15,437 nucleotides of DNA, from contig CACZPA010000124.1 in the NCBI GenBank assembly GCA_902782895.1, positions 1 through 15,437 on the forward strand, given 5' to 3'. This document shows positions 14,574 through 15,437 of the stretch, piece after piece; the first letter of the stretch is position 1; every line of letters begins with the position of its first letter. This DNA is from an uncultured Eubacteriales bacterium. Its GTDB lineage: Bacteria > Bacillota > Clostridia > Lachnospirales > Bianqueaceae. The translations under genes and the position numbers were made by a program. The notes under the pieces were generated by a model. That model worked only from the letters and a program-made list of their open reading frames with translations. It was not told the origin of the DNA and did no database searches.

Positions 14574-15425
14574 ATGCGGTATTGTTCTTTGGCGAGCGGT
14601 TCGAGCGGAAACTGCCACTATGTGGAAGCCGGCGGAGCCTGTGTGCTTGTCGATATCGGAATCAGTCTGAAAGCCGCTGAGGCAAACCTGTACAGCGTCG
14701 GACTGGACCCGTCGAAGGTGCAGGCGGTTTTTGTTACGCACGAACACAGTGACCACGTCAAAGGCATCGGAGCATTTGTGCGAAAATATCAGATTCCTGT
14801 TTTCGCGACGGAGGGCACCTGGCAGGGCATGCAGAAAGCGCTCGGCCGGATCGCGCTGCCGCGGTGCTATACGATCCGGGCAGGTCACGGCTATCGCCTC
14901 GCAAACATGCGGATACAGCCTTTCCTGACCTATCATGACGCCAATGAGCCGGTCGGCTATCAGATCACGGCGGAGGGACATAAGCTCATCATTCTGACGG
15001 ATACCGGGATGGTTTCCGATGAGATGCGGATGCTTGCGCAGGGGGCGGATATCGTGATCGCGGAGTCCAACCACGATCCGGAAATGCTGATGAATGGGCC
15101 CTATCCGGCCGCGCTGAAGCATCGGATCCGCTCGAATCTCGGCCATCTGTCGAACGTGGACTGCGGCTTCCTGCTGTCGGATATTTTCGCCTCAAATCCT
15201 TATTGTCAGACGCTTCTGGCGCATTTGTCGGAAGATAATAATACGCCGGAAATAGCCTGGAGGACTGTTCTCGGCGTGCTGTATGACAGGCTGGGACCGG
15301 CCGACTACAGGGTCGGCGTCGCGCCGCGCAATGAACCGTCGGCTGTACTGTCGCCGCTGCGGCAGACCGTTCCAGCGCCTCAGACTGTTCCGGTGCCGCA
15401 GGTCGGAGAAGGAGGACAGCCATGA
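14574..15425 (+). CDS. walJ: WalJ/YycJ-type metallo-beta-lactamase-fold hydrolase
   Basis: This 283-residue protein opens with MRYCSLASGSSGNCHY, the typical WalJ/YycJ beginning, and carries the metal-binding motif THEHSDH (HEHSDH at 56-61), followed by LTDTG and an ESNHD motif further on. The family is a cytoplasmic two-metal MBL hydrolase; Bacillus YycJ/WalJ has been linked to coordinating cell wall and DNA events and resembles 5'-3' exonucleases. The ATG at 14574 is chosen because AGGAG (14561-14565) lies 8 bases upstream; a GTG at 14565 overlapping the helicase stop (GTGA) would add three residues. It is not beside walK/walR here. The C-terminus has a Pro/Gln-rich extension not typical of the family. 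Confidence 0.88.
   Translation: MRYCSLASGSSGNCHYVEAGGACVLVDIGISLKAAEANLYSVGLDPSKVQAVFVTHEHSDHVKGIGAFVRKYQIPVFATEGTWQGMQKALGRIALPRCYTIRAGHGYRLANMRIQPFLTYHDANEPVGYQITAEGHKLIILTDTGMVSDEMRMLAQGADIVIAESNHDPEMLMNGPYPAALKHRIRSNLGHLSNVDCGFLLSDIFASNPYCQTLLAHLSEDNNTPEIAWRTVLGVLYDRLGPADYRVGVAPRNEPSAVLSPLRQTVPAPQTVPVPQVGEGGQP
15363..15398 (+). repeat. 18-bp tandem repeat at the end of walJ
   Basis: Two adjacent 18-bp units encode QTVPAP and QTVPVP near the C-terminus of the WalJ-like protein. They form a short Pro-rich extension beyond the folded domain. A copy-number difference between strains would be expected if the repeat is unstable. Confidence 0.55.
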
Positions 15426-15437
15426 TCCGTCTTTCGG
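15422..15437 (+). CDS. Start of a further gene (partial, product unknown)
   Basis: AAGGAGG (15409-15415) lies 6 bases before an ATG at 15422, which overlaps the walJ stop in ATGA. Only five codons (MIRLS) are visible, so the product cannot be named. The strong ribosome binding site and the overlap make a real, co-transcribed gene likely. Confidence 0.6.

Overview
The window looks like chromosomal DNA of a moderately GC-rich anaerobic Clostridia member, most likely Lachnospiraceae or a close relative. The supports are an oxygen-sensitive indolepyruvate:ferredoxin oxidoreductase, a Firmicutes-type cdaA-cdaR pair, a WalJ-type metallo-hydrolase and tightly packed Gram-positive style genes with strong AGGAGG ribosome binding sites. 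The taxonomic call is inference, since no rRNA or marker gene is present. I see no tRNA, rRNA, CRISPR array, insertion sequence or phage gene.

Left part (1-3370). An iorA gene on the minus strand runs off the left edge. It is divergent from an acyl-CoA ligase gene on the plus strand. The roughly 150-bp region between them carries two good sigma-A type promoters that face each other, so the two transcripts should overlap at their 5' ends. The ligase gene ends at a strong intrinsic terminator with a CTACGG tetraloop hairpin. Together the two genes suggest amino-acid-derived aryl or acyl acid metabolism.

Right part (3430-15437). After the terminator, a well-formed promoter (TTGTAA, 17 bp, TATAGT) starts a run of at least nine plus-strand genes. 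They are a small two-helix membrane protein, a multi-pass membrane protein with a long disordered tail, cdaA (diadenylate cyclase), cdaR/ybbR, a membrane-anchored MutS-family ATPase, a fused glycerol-1-phosphate dehydrogenase-like/GH43 protein, an iron-sulfur helicase with an N-terminal PD-(D/E)XK nuclease domain, walJ, and the first codons of a further gene. From cdaA onward most neighbours overlap (TTGA, ATGGCTAA, an 8-base overlap, TAATG), which suggests one operon with translational coupling.

The core theme of the operon is c-di-AMP signalling at the membrane (cdaA and its partner cdaR, with two membrane proteins of unknown role upstream), followed by genes for DNA handling (MutS-like ATPase, helicase-nuclease) and a cell-wall or DNA-associated MBL protein. 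glmM, the usual third gene of the cdaA-cdaR-glmM cluster, is not in the window. The most unusual item is the 815-residue fusion of an AraM/EgsA-like dehydrogenase to a family 43 glycoside hydrolase, joined with almost no linker. It ends in a Lys/Glu/Pro-rich tail that has its own in-frame Shine-Dalgarno and ATG.
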